Assembly: GCA_903813345.2 (NCBI GenBank) | Contig: CAIIXF020000007.1 | Span: 22,245,564 to 22,309,563, forward strand | Source of the DNA: Owenia fusiformis | Taxonomy: Eukaryota > Annelida > Polychaeta > Sabellida > Oweniidae | Reading direction: 5' to 3' | Length of the DNA: 64,000 nucleotides | Part shown: positions 12,101-22,480 of the stretch, piece after piece | How positions within the stretch are numbered: the stretch's first letter is position 1 | Layout: every line of letters starts with the position of its first letter | Notes under the pieces: generated by a model | Told to the model about the DNA's origin: nothing | Database searches by the model: none | What the model saw: the letters and a program-made list of their open reading frames with translations, nothing else | Made by a program: the position numbers and the translations under genes

Positions 12101-15100
12101 CTAACTTTTTAATTTGGTACATGTTGTTTGGACTGAGCCATTGGCTATCCATGGTCATTTGATTGTGGCTTGAGTTGCTCTGAATGTGGCAAATAACCAC
12201 AGCCTATAAAAAGCCTAACTTGTTCACATATACCTAATGAATACATGCTCCACAAACAATACATGCCTGGATAGTTAACAATATGTTTTATGGATTTTCA
12301 CAATATTTCAAGCTTACCTGCTACGGTAATATTTGTTGTAAAAACACTGAAAGCGATCAAGCCGCAAAGATGTCAGAACTGCCTGCAGTTATTTTCATTT
12401 TAAAAATCCCTGGATAAAAAACCCTTTGTTATAGCCTAAAGTACATTGTCATTAGCTAAAGTACACGATGAAATAAGTCTAGTAAAACGTGTCTAAGTGG
12501 AACATCTTTGGTACCTCTAAAAGTGTTCCACTTGAGAGGTGTTCCACTTAGAGATGTACATTTAACATTTAGTCAGTTGGTCTTGGTACTCTGAAAAATG
12601 TCCCACTAACAGAGGTGTTCTACTTTTAAAGGTGTTCCACTTTACAAGTTTCCCTGTACAACTAAAAAAGGGCATTTCATTGCTGCCAGAGATGAACTTT
12701 ATCTTTCTTAAATGTATCAAATAAAATATTTACCTGTCTTTTACACGAAGAACTTGTGTACGAAAATTCTCAATATTTTCATAGCTATTTTTATCTGTAA
12801 CAGAGTAAACGAGTAGAAATCCATCACCACGTCTCATGTATTGTTCCCTCATTGCACTAAACTCCTCTTGGCCTGCCGTGTCCAGTACTGAAATCAAATA
12901 TCGAAGGAAAGATATGAGAAAACGAGGGATTTATGTTTTGAAAATGTTATGTTTATCGAACAATGAAATTCTGAAACACAAATAGATATAAGCTCGATGT
13001 TCTACTTGGTTCACATAAAGTTATGTGTTTTCCAATAATAATAACTATTCCAACGACTGCTTGCTAAATTGCTTTTTGCAAAAGTAAAAATTTGGCCAAA
13101 ATCACTTGAAAACAACCCCCAACCCTATGCATGTGGTATGTAAAAGGGAGGAATACATCATTGTTCACTTGGCTCCCTATGGGTTCAAGTCCATAAAGGA
13201 TAGGGATAAGTAATTCAGTACTTTTGTATGTTATTATAAGTGACATCATTTTCTAAAGTGTCAAAAATTATGATTAATACATATACATGACATCTGACTC
13301 TACATAAGGCTAAAACAACAAAGAAGAGTCATGGTGTAAAACGAAAAACAAAACGCTCTAAATGCCAAAGAAATATTTGCAAGTTTAGCATCCTGTAGAT
13401 GAAGAATGAAAACAAATTATTTTTGGCAGAAGGTTATCATGTATCGCAAGTAAGAATACTTTAGGAGAGCTAAGCCATTATCTAAAGATGCCACGATGGT
13501 CGATGGGTTGTCGCCGTGTTTACAAATGAAAAGTCAGGTGAAAATAATGAGTGTCATTAGTTTAAAATAAAACAAACACATTTACAAAGCAACAAAATGT
13601 CATCACCTGGTTGCCCACATTTTTAGAGAGGATAAACTTTGATGATAGATCATTACCATGATTGCTATGTTACAAAAATGCTTCAATATTGCCATGGTAA
13701 CAGATATTGCTGAACATCATCTGAACATATAACAGGTCTATATGTTTTGCATTATTTCAAGTTATCGCCATACCATACTACAATACAATGTAACATGGTA
13801 CAATATGGATATGTGTTCAAAATATGAGTTTATGTCAATGTACGTACATGTATATCTTTAATTGACTCTGTCGTTCTTATGAAACAATTGATTTAGTATT
13901 ATGGTTAATTACAAAATGTTCAATTTACAATTGCATAGTATATTTCGACTACACTTCTTAAAAGAAAGCTTCGTCTTCACTCTTTCAGTTTACAATAAAT
14001 CTCTGAACTCACTAAGCCAATCAGAGTAAGTTCAAATACGGAAGACTTTCTATATATGGTCATTCATTTCCTCTGAAGTAATCGCATAGTTAATGAGGAC
14101 GTATTTAGCGCGCGTCCTTGCAACTCACTAATTGGTTGTGAACAGGTCAGTCCAGTAGGTTTGAAATTATTTATGCCATCACAGGTACTGGTCATGGGGG
14201 TGGGGCTACTAAACTGTAATTTATTTAGTCTATACAAGGCAGAGGGTAGTTTAAAACTAGAAGTGAAAGCCTTAAAATTCAGAAAAGCAGGTAGTACATG
14301 CATATTTTAGAGAAAATGGGCATGAAAAGGGATTATTTTGTTAACAAAGGTACTGATATATTAGCATTTTTGTCAAACATTCTCTGAATTTACATGAATC
14401 CAATCCACTAGATCCAATCCACCTTTAAATCTTTACCTGTTTAATACCAGGTCTAACAAGGATGTTTCATTTTCAGTGAACACAAAAATATGATATCCTC
14501 TCAAAATACAAGCCAATCTGATTGCTTCATGTTGGTTTAATTCCAAGAAAGATTCCAGGAATCTTGATATCCCGGATTATATGTCTTTGCTCAACCTCCA
14601 GATGCAGGTGTTTGTGTGAGTTATAATAAAACAGCTCCTTGTTTTAACTAATGTTATCTTGCATTGATAAATCAAATATATTAATAAAAAGAGAATATTG
14701 CTAAATCATCTATATGTAATACCATTACACGTCTTATTTGTAGATTTTTATATACAAAATATCATTACAAAATAGAATATTGTTATATCATGGAAAATAA
14801 ATACAAATAGAATTGTTATATCACATAATACCGACCATTATAAAAGCAACTGAGAGATTTGCTTATTTTTCTGATATCTCTAAGATAAATTCACAAATAG
14901 GGCTATATTCGTTACATGTTCAGTTTTCTTTAGGGTGGTTTATTTGGGCAACCAGAAAACAAAGGACGGAGTATACCTGATGATAACCCATATTTCACTG
15001 AAGTAGGCTAGAGTGACACAGCTTTTTATAAATCTGGTGGTACAGATACATATGTGTAAATCAAGGCCTCATCAATTTGTAAAATAGATATCCAATTGAT

Positions 15101-18100
15101 TTGACCTCTAACAAAGGATAGACATGGTTCAATGGTTTGGAAGTCTGTCTATATGACCTTATTTTCTGACCAGCTTATTTTTCTATATGATGCTTATAGC
15201 TTTTTAAACTAGATACAGTAAATATGTTAACCCATTAGAAAGGATTTAGGTCATTAATACTATTAGTTAATCACTGCCCAATACACTTTCCAATATTTTG
15301 CTTTTATTACTGAAGAGAGCTAATCATCTCTCCTAATGTATTAGACTCTGATAGACCCACACCCAACAGTGGCGGATCCAGGAACCACCAGGGGGGGCCC
15401 AAATGTGAGGTAAAAAATTTTGGGCCCCTAAAACTGAAAAGTGGGCCCAAATTTCAAAAATTTGAGGCCCATTTTCTTCAAAATTTGGCCTAAAATGAAA
15501 AAAATAAGGCCTTGGAAGGCCCAATAATGACCAATGGCCCCCCCCCGGATCCGCCATAGCCCAAGGCAGCTGTTGAATACCCAATTCAATGTCTATATCT
15601 ACTTAATGAAAAGGTATAATAAAATGGTCATCGGTATCTTAGTTTCAATGTGAGAAAATATGAAATAAAAACATGGTAATACCTCATGAAGGGAATTAGA
15701 TAATTAATCCCAATTTATAAATATTAATCATTACTGACAAGGTAGTTGACTATTTGCCCATTAATAAAATACGAGAATATTCACGACAAATCTCCTCAAA
15801 GATAAACTTTTTGTTATTTTTCTTGTGAATTCTATCTCTGGGGGAGTCTTGTTATGAGAGTTCGTTCTATTTCATGTTAATTCCTCATTTTTATCCTATT
15901 ATTTCATGTTTTATCACAAGGCCGGCATGATGTTTCAATTGAGGGCATAGTGAATGAACATTACTTTAGGGTTTACAGGTATGACGTGTCTATGACGCAA
16001 ACACACGAACTTAAAAATTATTATTATAGTCTATTGTGTGTCTGCCATAGTGAGACTTCTAATTACAAGGCATACCTATATGATAGCATAGTCCTCAGGT
16101 AAACAATGTTAATATACAACAATATACCTGAAGAAATTTATCAATTTAATGATCTACTAATGAGAAATGAGATTTAATTGTAATTGTGCATATATCATGG
16201 CAAGTATCTGAATGCCTCAAATTCATGTGAACTAATTACATTACGTACTTACAGTAAAACCAGCCTATCCGAACACCTCTCTAATCTGAACACTCCCCGT
16301 GAATGCTTTTTTGGTACCATCTTTTAATTTGTCATAGATTTCCATGTTAAAAAAAATTCAAAGTGTGAACACCAATCAATCAGAAAACTTCTGGTTGGTC
16401 CCAGTGACATTCAGAGATGTTAATGTAGATTATAAAAAAACAATGAAATTGAATCTCCTAACCAGTGTGAGTTCAGTGTCTCCAAGATTACAAAATCACT
16501 AGAGATTTTGATGCTTCCACTCATTTCAAAATGAGTATTCATGAAAAATTAGTTATTTTGACCAACTTGTTCCCAATTATGCAAGTGAAAAATTTTCAGC
16601 GGTTTAATGAAAATTTATTTTAGAAAAACTGTTGTAAACCTTAACCATAACCCTTGATGTAACTTGATCTAATGTATAGTTGACCTTGCCGACCCTTCAC
16701 CTAGCTAATTATATATAGATAGATAACCTGAACAAATTAGCTACTACAATTTACATTCTGATGGTAACCTATTATTTTTATAGGTTATTTTATTTGCTAT
16801 TACATACAGAAAGACTAGGCTAGGAGCATTATTCTCTGGGGAATAAATCATTCAATCAAATAAAATTAATGATCACAGAAAAATGACACGTTTGAACCAA
16901 TCAGATAACACTGTAGAGCAATTATGAATATATTTACTATATAAAATACTTTATCAATGTTAAAATTGTTCTATAATTTATCGATTTTTTGAATTTTTTC
17001 CAATAATAGAGATGATCAAATTCCACTAATCATTAATCAACAAAAACAAGATTTTTTTTATTTTGGCATGAACCATTGAATTTCATGAACATTCGCTGTA
17101 CTGTATTTAATCTAATTCCCAGGCAGATATATCAGTTATAAGACATGACTCATAGAGAAATGTTATACCTCAACACTCATTATGGACCTTGTATATGGCT
17201 CATAACACATTCCCATCTGATAATATTACAACCATATGCCAACACTCTTTCTAAGATCTCATAATATCAGAAAATTGGATTTTGTGGTTCTAAACTCTGA
17301 CATAATTAACACATGTAAAAACCTGTATATGAAGGGTGACCCATACAGGGTGTCCCGAAAGAAAGAGGGTCCCCCTGGGCAGACATATACCAATGTCTCT
17401 ATAGTATGTGTCATGTATCGTTCTAAAGCTTATCTAAAGTTACATTGATTTGCCAAGTATCATGGTTCAACTCTCAAATGGAAAAAAGTTACAGGCATTT
17501 CAAAATTTAGTGTTTGGCCAAAATTTAGTTCAATTTACACCAAATTAATATTCAGTGTGTCCCTCTAGGCCATGTTAACAGCAGTAATTTTTTTTGAGTA
17601 GGATGGATATTGAGTTCGAAAAAGAGGACAATGAGGTTAGATACTCCAAGGAAACTCTTCTAAAGTGCCTTAAAAGGTTTTAAGAGGATTACAAAATTCC
17701 AGCTCGCTATTGAAGCACTTTTAAGGTCATATCCCATAAGAATTGCTAAGGAAGGACACACTGTCTATCAATTTTGCGTAAAATTGAACTAAATTTTGGC
17801 CAAACACTACATTTTGAAATGTCTGTAACTTTTTCCTATTTGAGAGTTGAACCATGACACTTGGCAAATCAATGTAACTTTGGATGAGCTTGAAAATGAT
17901 ATATGACACATACTATGAATATATGGGTATATGTCTGCCTAGGCAAGGGGGGCATACTTTCGGGACACCCTGTATATCAGAGAGACTGACATGATTTTGA
18001 AAAAAGATATGTATACATAAACTACTTTCAACCAAAATGAAAATGACTTCACCAATATAACAATAGTCTTTTTTACATCCTAATTTTTAAGAAATATATT

Positions 18101-19607
18101 TTGCAGAAGTATGAAGTCATTTTTGACCCAGTCTTCCCTTTTTCAATTTCTAAAAAAATAGTTGAATTAAGGGTTATTAACAGTTGTGCAACTGTACATG
18201 AAGATTAAACAACGGTGCAACAACAGATGAACAATAAACAATGGTGCAACAATAGATGAAGAGTAAACAATGGTGAAACAATAGATGAACAATAAACAAT
18301 GGTGCAACAATAGATGAAGAGTAAACATAAACAATGGTGCAACAAAAGATGAAGAGTAAACAATGGTGCCACAAAAGATGAAGAGTAAACAATGATGCAA
18401 CAATAGATGAAGAGTAAACAATGGTGAAACAATAAATGAAAAATAAACAATGGTACAACAATAGATGAAGAGTAAACAATGGTGCAACAATAGATGAACA
18501 ATAAACAATGGTGCAACAATAGATGAAGAGTTTAAACATAAACAATGGTACAACAAAAGATGAAGAGTAAACAATGGTGCCACAAAAGATGAAGAGTAAA
18601 CAATGATGCAACAATAGATGAAGAGTAAACAATGGTGAAACAATAAATGAAAAATAAACAATGGTACAACAATAGATGAAGAGTAAACAATGGTGCAACA
18701 ATATATGAAAAGTAAACAATGGTGAAACAAAAGATGAAGAGTAAACAATGGTGAAACAATAGATGAAAAATAAACAATGGTGCAACAAAAGATGAAGAGT
18801 AAACAATGGTGAAACAATAAATGAAAAATAAACAATGATGCAACAATAGATGAAGAGTAAACAATGGTGCAACAAAAGATGAAGAGTAAACAATGGTGAA
18901 ACAAAAGATGAAGAGTAAACAATGATGCAACAATAGATGGAAAATAAACAATGGTGAAACAATAGATGAAGAGTAAACAATAGTAGAACAATAGTTGTGC
19001 AACTGTGCATGAAGATTAAACAATGGTGCAACCATGGATGAAGTCAGTATACAATGGTGCAATTATGAATGAAGAGTAAACAATGGTGCAACTATGGATG
19101 AAGGGTAAACAATGGTGCAACTATGGATGAAGGGTAAACAATGGTGCAATTATGGATGAAGAGCAAACAATGGTGCAATTATGGATGAAGAGTAAACAAT
19201 GGTGCAATTATGGATGAAGAATTAACAATGGTGCAATTATGGATGAAGAGTTAACAATGGTGCAATCATAGATGAAGAGTAAACAATGGTGCAATTCTGG
19301 ATGAAGAATTAACAATGGTCCAATTATAGATGAAGAGTTAATAATGGTTCAATCATTTTAAAACAAAAAAATGTTATCGTAGACTTGTTATCTCCCTGCA
19401 TGACTAGGGCAATTACTTACCATCTAAAATGCACCAATGACCGTCAATTTCTGTATGCTGAATGTATGAGTCTTCTATGGTGGGGTCATAGTCCTGTACA
19501 AACATCTTTTGAAAAAATTGTATCGTGAGTGCACTCTTTCCAACGCCTCCATCCCCGACCACGACCAGCTTGTATGTCACGACATTCTCATTCAGTGGTT
19601 TAGACAT
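6060..19607 (-). CDS. MRAS: M-Ras small GTPase, five exons, 200 aa
   Basis: Coding sequence is the complement of 19421-19607, 12734-12887, 8200-8299, 7375-7454 and 6060-6141 (603 nt with stop). M-Ras is a membrane-anchored Ras-family GTPase that, with SHOC2 and PP1, promotes RAF activation. Seen directly: P-loop GDGGVGKS (residues 18-25), effector loop YDPTIEDSY (40-48), DTAGQ (65-69), NKVD (124-127), ETSAK (152-156), a basic tail and C-terminal CaaX CNIL (197-200). M-Ras-specific matches are [27 protein letters not shown] and [17 protein letters not shown] CaaX ending in Leu predicts geranylgeranylation. Human M-Ras is 208 aa, so length fits. Start is the ATG at 19607. Phases 1, 2, 0 and 2 all match across introns of 6533, 4434, 745 and 1233 bp. 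R-Ras is the main alternative, but the motifs above favour M-Ras. Confidence 0.95.
6470..7290 (+). repeat. Dispersed repeat with GGACGGAC-type end, in MRAS intron 4
   Basis: A stretch of AAGGTCA/GGTCAAAT-rich sequence ends in a degenerate GGACGGACGG tract (7195-7250) and then CATAGGCTCACTGTGTGAGC. The combination resembles dispersed repeats common in marine invertebrate genomes. Ends were not resolved. Confidence 0.4.
7375..7454 (-). CDS. MRAS: MRAS exon 4 (ETSAK motif)
   Basis: Flanked by acceptor CTTCATTGCAG and donor GTAAGC. Encodes [19 protein letters not shown] then QEVVRVI, near-identical to vertebrate M-Ras and different from R-Ras and H-Ras here. This exon is the strongest evidence for the gene name. 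Confidence 0.95.
7993..8176. mobile_element. Palindromic MITE beside MRAS exon 3
   Basis: The arms GGGATTGAATATGGGTTTTA and AATAAAACCCATATCCAATC form an inverted pair about 180 bp apart. A 21-bp unit with ACATTGACCTTAGGCAATAT is duplicated inside (about 8035-8074). The element stops about 24 bp from the splice donor of MRAS exon 3. Confidence 0.65.
8200..8299 (-). CDS. MRAS: MRAS exon 3 (NKVD base-specificity motif)
   Basis: Flanked by acceptor CTTTTAAG and donor GTAAGA. Encodes [20 protein letters not shown] and onward to K147, carrying the guanine-specifying NKVD motif. It ends in phase 0. A palindromic repeat finishes about 24 bp inside the following intron. Confidence 0.95.
8405..8815. 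repeat. Foldback-like repeat with GGGATGATATC motifs, MRAS intron 2
   Basis: GGGATGATATC recurs on the left (8420-8465), and GATATCATCC with a CCCTCGGTCGCTACG tract occurs on the right. It is related in style to the element at 7993-8176, which has CCTTCGGTCACCC. Boundaries are approximate. Confidence 0.4.
9240..9330 (+). repeat. GGGTGCAAAT dispersed repeat, copy 1
   Basis: AAATGGGTGCAAATTC and AAGTTGGTGCAAATGG are spaced by a T-rich stretch. The same pattern is seen at 10320-10495 and 57655-57710. Confidence 0.5.
10320..10495 (+). repeat. GGGTGCAAAT dispersed repeat, copy 2
   Basis: CAGGTGGGTGCAA occurs twice and AAGTGGGTGC twice within 175 bp, ending GTGCCCACTTGC. It lies in MRAS intron 2. 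Confidence 0.55.
12485..12655. repeat. GTGTTCCACTT repeat in MRAS intron 2
   Basis: Repeated GTGTTCCACTT and its partial complement AAGTGGAACA fill about 170 bp. Similar GTGTTC/GAACAC material occurs near 16265-16320 and 61800-61880. The acceptor of MRAS exon 2 is nearby at 12888, but the repeat lies on the other side, in the following intron. Confidence 0.45.
12734..12887 (-). CDS. MRAS: MRAS exon 2 (DTAGQ, switch II)
   Basis: Flanked by acceptor TTTGATTTCAG and donor GTAAAT. Encodes residues 63-114 in part, reading [18 protein letters not shown] then [15 protein letters not shown] and [13 protein letters not shown] and GDGFL are M-Ras-like; R-Ras has GAMREQYM at this place. Confidence 0.95.
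12888..15366. other. MRAS intron 1, proximal part, nothing recognised
   Basis: AT-rich intronic DNA with no supported exon or repeat. Confidence 0.3.
15367..15559. mobile_element. GGCGGATC MITE, copy 1 (complete)
   Basis: The left end CAGTGGCGGATCCAGG mirrors the right end CCGGATCCGCCATAG. Direct CCCAA flanks (15362-15366 and 15560-15564) look like a target duplication. The interior is GGGCCCAAAT-rich. Related copies lie at 20480, 51738 and 61216. The CAG start and TIR style resemble hAT MITEs, but a 5-bp duplication is short for hAT. Confidence 0.65.
17346..17972. mobile_element. Mariner-type MITE with long inverted repeats
   Basis: The ends CAGGGTGTCCCGAAAG and CTTTCGGGACACCCTG are flanked by TA on both sides (17344-17345 and 17973-17974), the Tc1/mariner target signature. 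Each inverted arm extends roughly 200 bp, including TGGCCAAAATTTAG and its complement. There is no transposase ORF in 627 bp, so it is non-autonomous. It lies in MRAS intron 1. Confidence 0.8.
18178..19354 (+). repeat. 29-bp minisatellite, about 40 units, in MRAS intron 1
   Basis: A unit of 29 bp containing AACAATGGTGCAACAATAGA and then TGAAGAGTA repeats through nearly 1.2 kb. Variants cluster: CAACAATAGATG units on the left, CAATTATGGATG units right of about 19050. A higher-order duplication offset by 211 bp is marked by AAACATAAACAATGG (18323 and 18534). GTTGTGCAACTG occurs near 18183 and near 18994. On the minus strand the unit lacks stops, so all three frames stay open and give spurious ORFs of 104-284 aa. 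Confidence 0.95.
19421..19607 (-). CDS. MRAS: MRAS exon 1 (start codon, P-loop, switch I)
   Basis: Encodes residues 1-62 plus one base of residue 63. It contains the P-loop and the effector loop and ends in LD before donor GTAAGT (19415-19420 on the minus strand). The reading frame stays open a few codons upstream through a non-ATG codon, but the ATG at 19607 gives the expected N-terminal length for M-Ras. Confidence 0.95.
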
Positions 19608-19965
19608 AGTCAAATTTATGTTTAAGAGACACAGTTTAGTGAGAAAAAGTATGTTGAGCCTATGTGGTGTTACATATTAGTCCATTCTGAGTGCTCAATC
19701 TTGAATCTGCCTTTGTTTTGATTTCACAGCTGAGATAAGAAATTCAAAGAGAATTCAGATAGATCTATTGAAAATCTGAAGTTCTTGTTGAAATGTCCGT
19801 GAAATCAACATTTCATGAAGAAATCAATTATCCATGTGCAAGATATCTATACTTATCTTGATTTTGAGATAATTAATTCGGTAATCGGTCTTGTAGATTG
19901 TTAATTATCCGTCTTTTCTTCGTAGAAATATTATTTGACATCTAATCGAAAATGCAACATGGCTG

Positions 19966-20041
19966 TTTTATATATAGCACCATCTATTAATAACTCGCAA
20001 TTTCATTGGTTGAATTTTCAAGCACTTGTTTTGATGACGTC
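19966..20041 (-). promoter_or_regulatory. MRAS: Candidate MRAS core promoter (CRE-like, CCAAT, TATA)
   Basis: On the minus strand, in transcription order: a CRE-like TGACGTC at 20035-20041, a CCAAT box at 20005-20009 and TATATATAAAA at 19966-19976. The TATA box lies about 360 bp upstream of the MRAS ATG, so initiation would be near 19935 with a 5' UTR of about 330 nt. The order and spacing are typical of a TATA-type polymerase II promoter. No transcript evidence is available, and TATA-like strings are common in AT-rich DNA. Confidence 0.4.
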
Positions 20042-20242
20042 GTTTATAGCGATATTTGTTTTGTGTCCGTGTGGTCCGTGTATCAAAGTTGTCTTTGATC
20101 ATCATGTACGTTGAAATGAATATACCTGAAGTCAAATAGATTTCTTACTTTTGTTTCATGCACATGTATTTGTTATAATGACAATTATATCAAAACCCCA
20201 TACAAAACAACCTCAAATTAAGGATTTGTGTAACTACAGTAC

Positions 20243-20274
20243 TTTATCCCGTGCCAGTCTTGGCACGGGATAAA
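20243..20274. repeat. Perfect 14-bp-stem hairpin
   Basis: TTTATCCCGTGCCA and TGGCACGGGATAAA are separated by a four-base loop. It lies about 640 bp upstream of the MRAS start. There is no U-run, and its role is unknown. Confidence 0.8.
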
Positions 20275-20479
20275 CAGTACTAGACCAAGTGAGATATAAC
20301 ATAATTTTCTACAACCAGAAAGTGGAAAAATCCATGATTGCCATACCTCAAAATTCATAATTTGGGGGGCATTCTCATACCAGATCCTAAAATTTGGGTT
20401 CATTGCAGTCAGCAACATCTATATCTGATAGACATGTAAAATGCCAATTTTTATAAAGGTATGGGATTGGATGGTGCTG

Positions 20480-20690
20480 CAGGGGCGGATCTGGGAACCA
20501 ACAAGGGGGGTGGGCCAAATTTCTGGTCTGAGCAAATAACCAAGCCCAAATTTTGACATTTTGAGGCCCATTTTCTTGAAAATTTGGCCTAAAATTAAAA
20601 AATAAGGCCTTAAAAGGCCTTTTTTGGCTCAAAAATTGTTTTGGGCCCAATTTTTTTCTGGGCCCACCAAAGGGGGGGGGGCCCTCCCAA
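20480..20690. mobile_element. GGCGGATC MITE, copy 2
   Basis: Starts CAGGGGCGGATCTGGGAACC and carries the same GGCCCATTTTCTTGAAAATT interior as copy 1. The right end is degraded into a G-run and lacks the mirror TIR. Confidence 0.6.
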
Positions 20691-22374
20691 TTGCATACAT
20701 TTGTGCGCTTATTAATTTTTTGAGATATTATCTCTGCATACAAAAAGTAACAAATAATAAAAAAGGCATTTATAAACCTTCTGAATGAAGAGTTTGCTCA
20801 CAGCTGACCCCATTACACTTATTCTCGTTTTAGCTTGTTGATCAAAGCATGCATTGATGGAGTTCCATTATGATTCAGCACAATTCTTAAAAAGCCAATT
20901 ACCCCCAAAGGAATATGAAAATGGTCTTATTCAGATTTATATCTTATTCAGAGTGCAGTTAAAGAAACTAAATTGAAACAGAAACTACAGCATAAGGGTA
21001 ATCTGAACCTGATGTTCAAGTTAAAATAAATGTTTGCATTCATATATCCAACAAAAGAATATTTTGAATAAATACTTTTTTTTATTTATTAAGAAGCTGT
21101 CTTTTGTTGTTATTGACATCAACTACATTAACAAATATATGAGTACATGTACTCTGATAAAAGTCATAAAAGCAACATTCTTTGATTTGTATTTCTCCAT
21201 TAAGAAAACATAACATTGAATTATATATAATTGACCTTCACTAATCACTACATAACTGATCATATATTTAGAGGTTATGCAACTATGGTGTGAACATGTC
21301 TGAGTTTTACCAATATGAGCCTACATTTGGAAGGTCCTATATTTGGACAAGCATGAAACCATCACATCATAGCTACATAGCAAATGTATTATAGTACCTT
21401 TATTCCTTACTACAGCTAATTTGTATAATAAATATTAAAATATCACATATCTGTGTGAAGTTTGAATTTGGAAGAAATGACATCATAATGTTGTCATGGT
21501 AATTAATCAAAGCAGGTCATACTGCCCTGTGATCTTGCCTATTTTTGGCATAACTAAGTATGTAATACAAATTCATATAGTCCTGCATACAGCCCTGGAA
21601 GAGTGCTTATATGTCTTCGATTATTTACAGGACAGCCATTATGTTACAAGATTGACAAAAAAACGAATCAGTTTATAATGCATTATATGCTTGTATGCGG
21701 GACTGTATTCCAAGAATAATATTTAGGCCAGGAAAGAGGTATCTTTGTGCAATGAGACTGGAAGAATTATTTTCAGAAAAATACCATAAAATGTAAAAAC
21801 GCAGATAAACATGATAAACTGCATGTAGAGCTATATTCATTTAAGCGACTCTTATTTTCTTTCAATCTACGATTCTGCTTTTCATTTCTTCATGAAACCA
21901 AGTTAGACCCCTCTTTACCAGCCTCAATATCGATTCTCTGGAAGTTGTCGAAGTCTGGAATGTTTGATTCTTTTATTATAAATCCATGGGATTGTATAAT
22001 GGTACTTTAAACAAATGTAAAATTACACTCTATGTTATATACATTTTGTGAACAAAGCTTCCATAAAAAGTTAAAATTGTAATAGTGATAACATATGTAT
22101 ACATATATGTACATGTATTGTAAAATACATACACAAAATACCAATAAGTTAAAAATTGAGAAGTTGGATTTGATTCTGGAATGGGACTTAAACATATACA
22201 TACATGAGCTATTATATACACAATATTTCAATCACATAAAATGGATTTCAAACAACCAGAATTTACTTTATAAAACAAAATGTGTATATGATCACCACCT
22301 AATGAATACATAAATTGTGATCACTTTTCAGGCCTTTTTCAAAATCATGCAATTTTTCACCATTCTGAGCACTT

Positions 22375-22480
22375 TTTAAGTGATTTTGGCCATTTTTGGA
22401 CCAAAATTGTCACAAGTGAACCCCCCTGGAATTTTTCAAAAAGGGAACCCCCCTTGGCAAATCCTGGCCATCGGCCTGCA
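22375..22480 (+). repeat. Dispersed repeat, AGTGAACCCCCC type
   Basis: The block with CCTGGAATTTTT, CCCTTGGCAAATCCTGGC and AAGTGAACCCCCCTGG recurs at 51515-51605. The reading frame through it is not conserved, so this is repeat DNA and not a gene. Confidence 0.55.

Noticed and set aside
18167-19062. Minus-strand ORFs of 104, 176, 274 and 284 aa with a repeating hydrophobic pattern
   Set aside because: All come from the 29-bp minisatellite. The three frames give the same repeating peptide, and the region is inside MRAS intron 1.
18178-19354. Possible CRISPR array (29-bp repeats)
   Set aside because: The units are directly adjacent without unique spacers, and the context is a eukaryotic intron.
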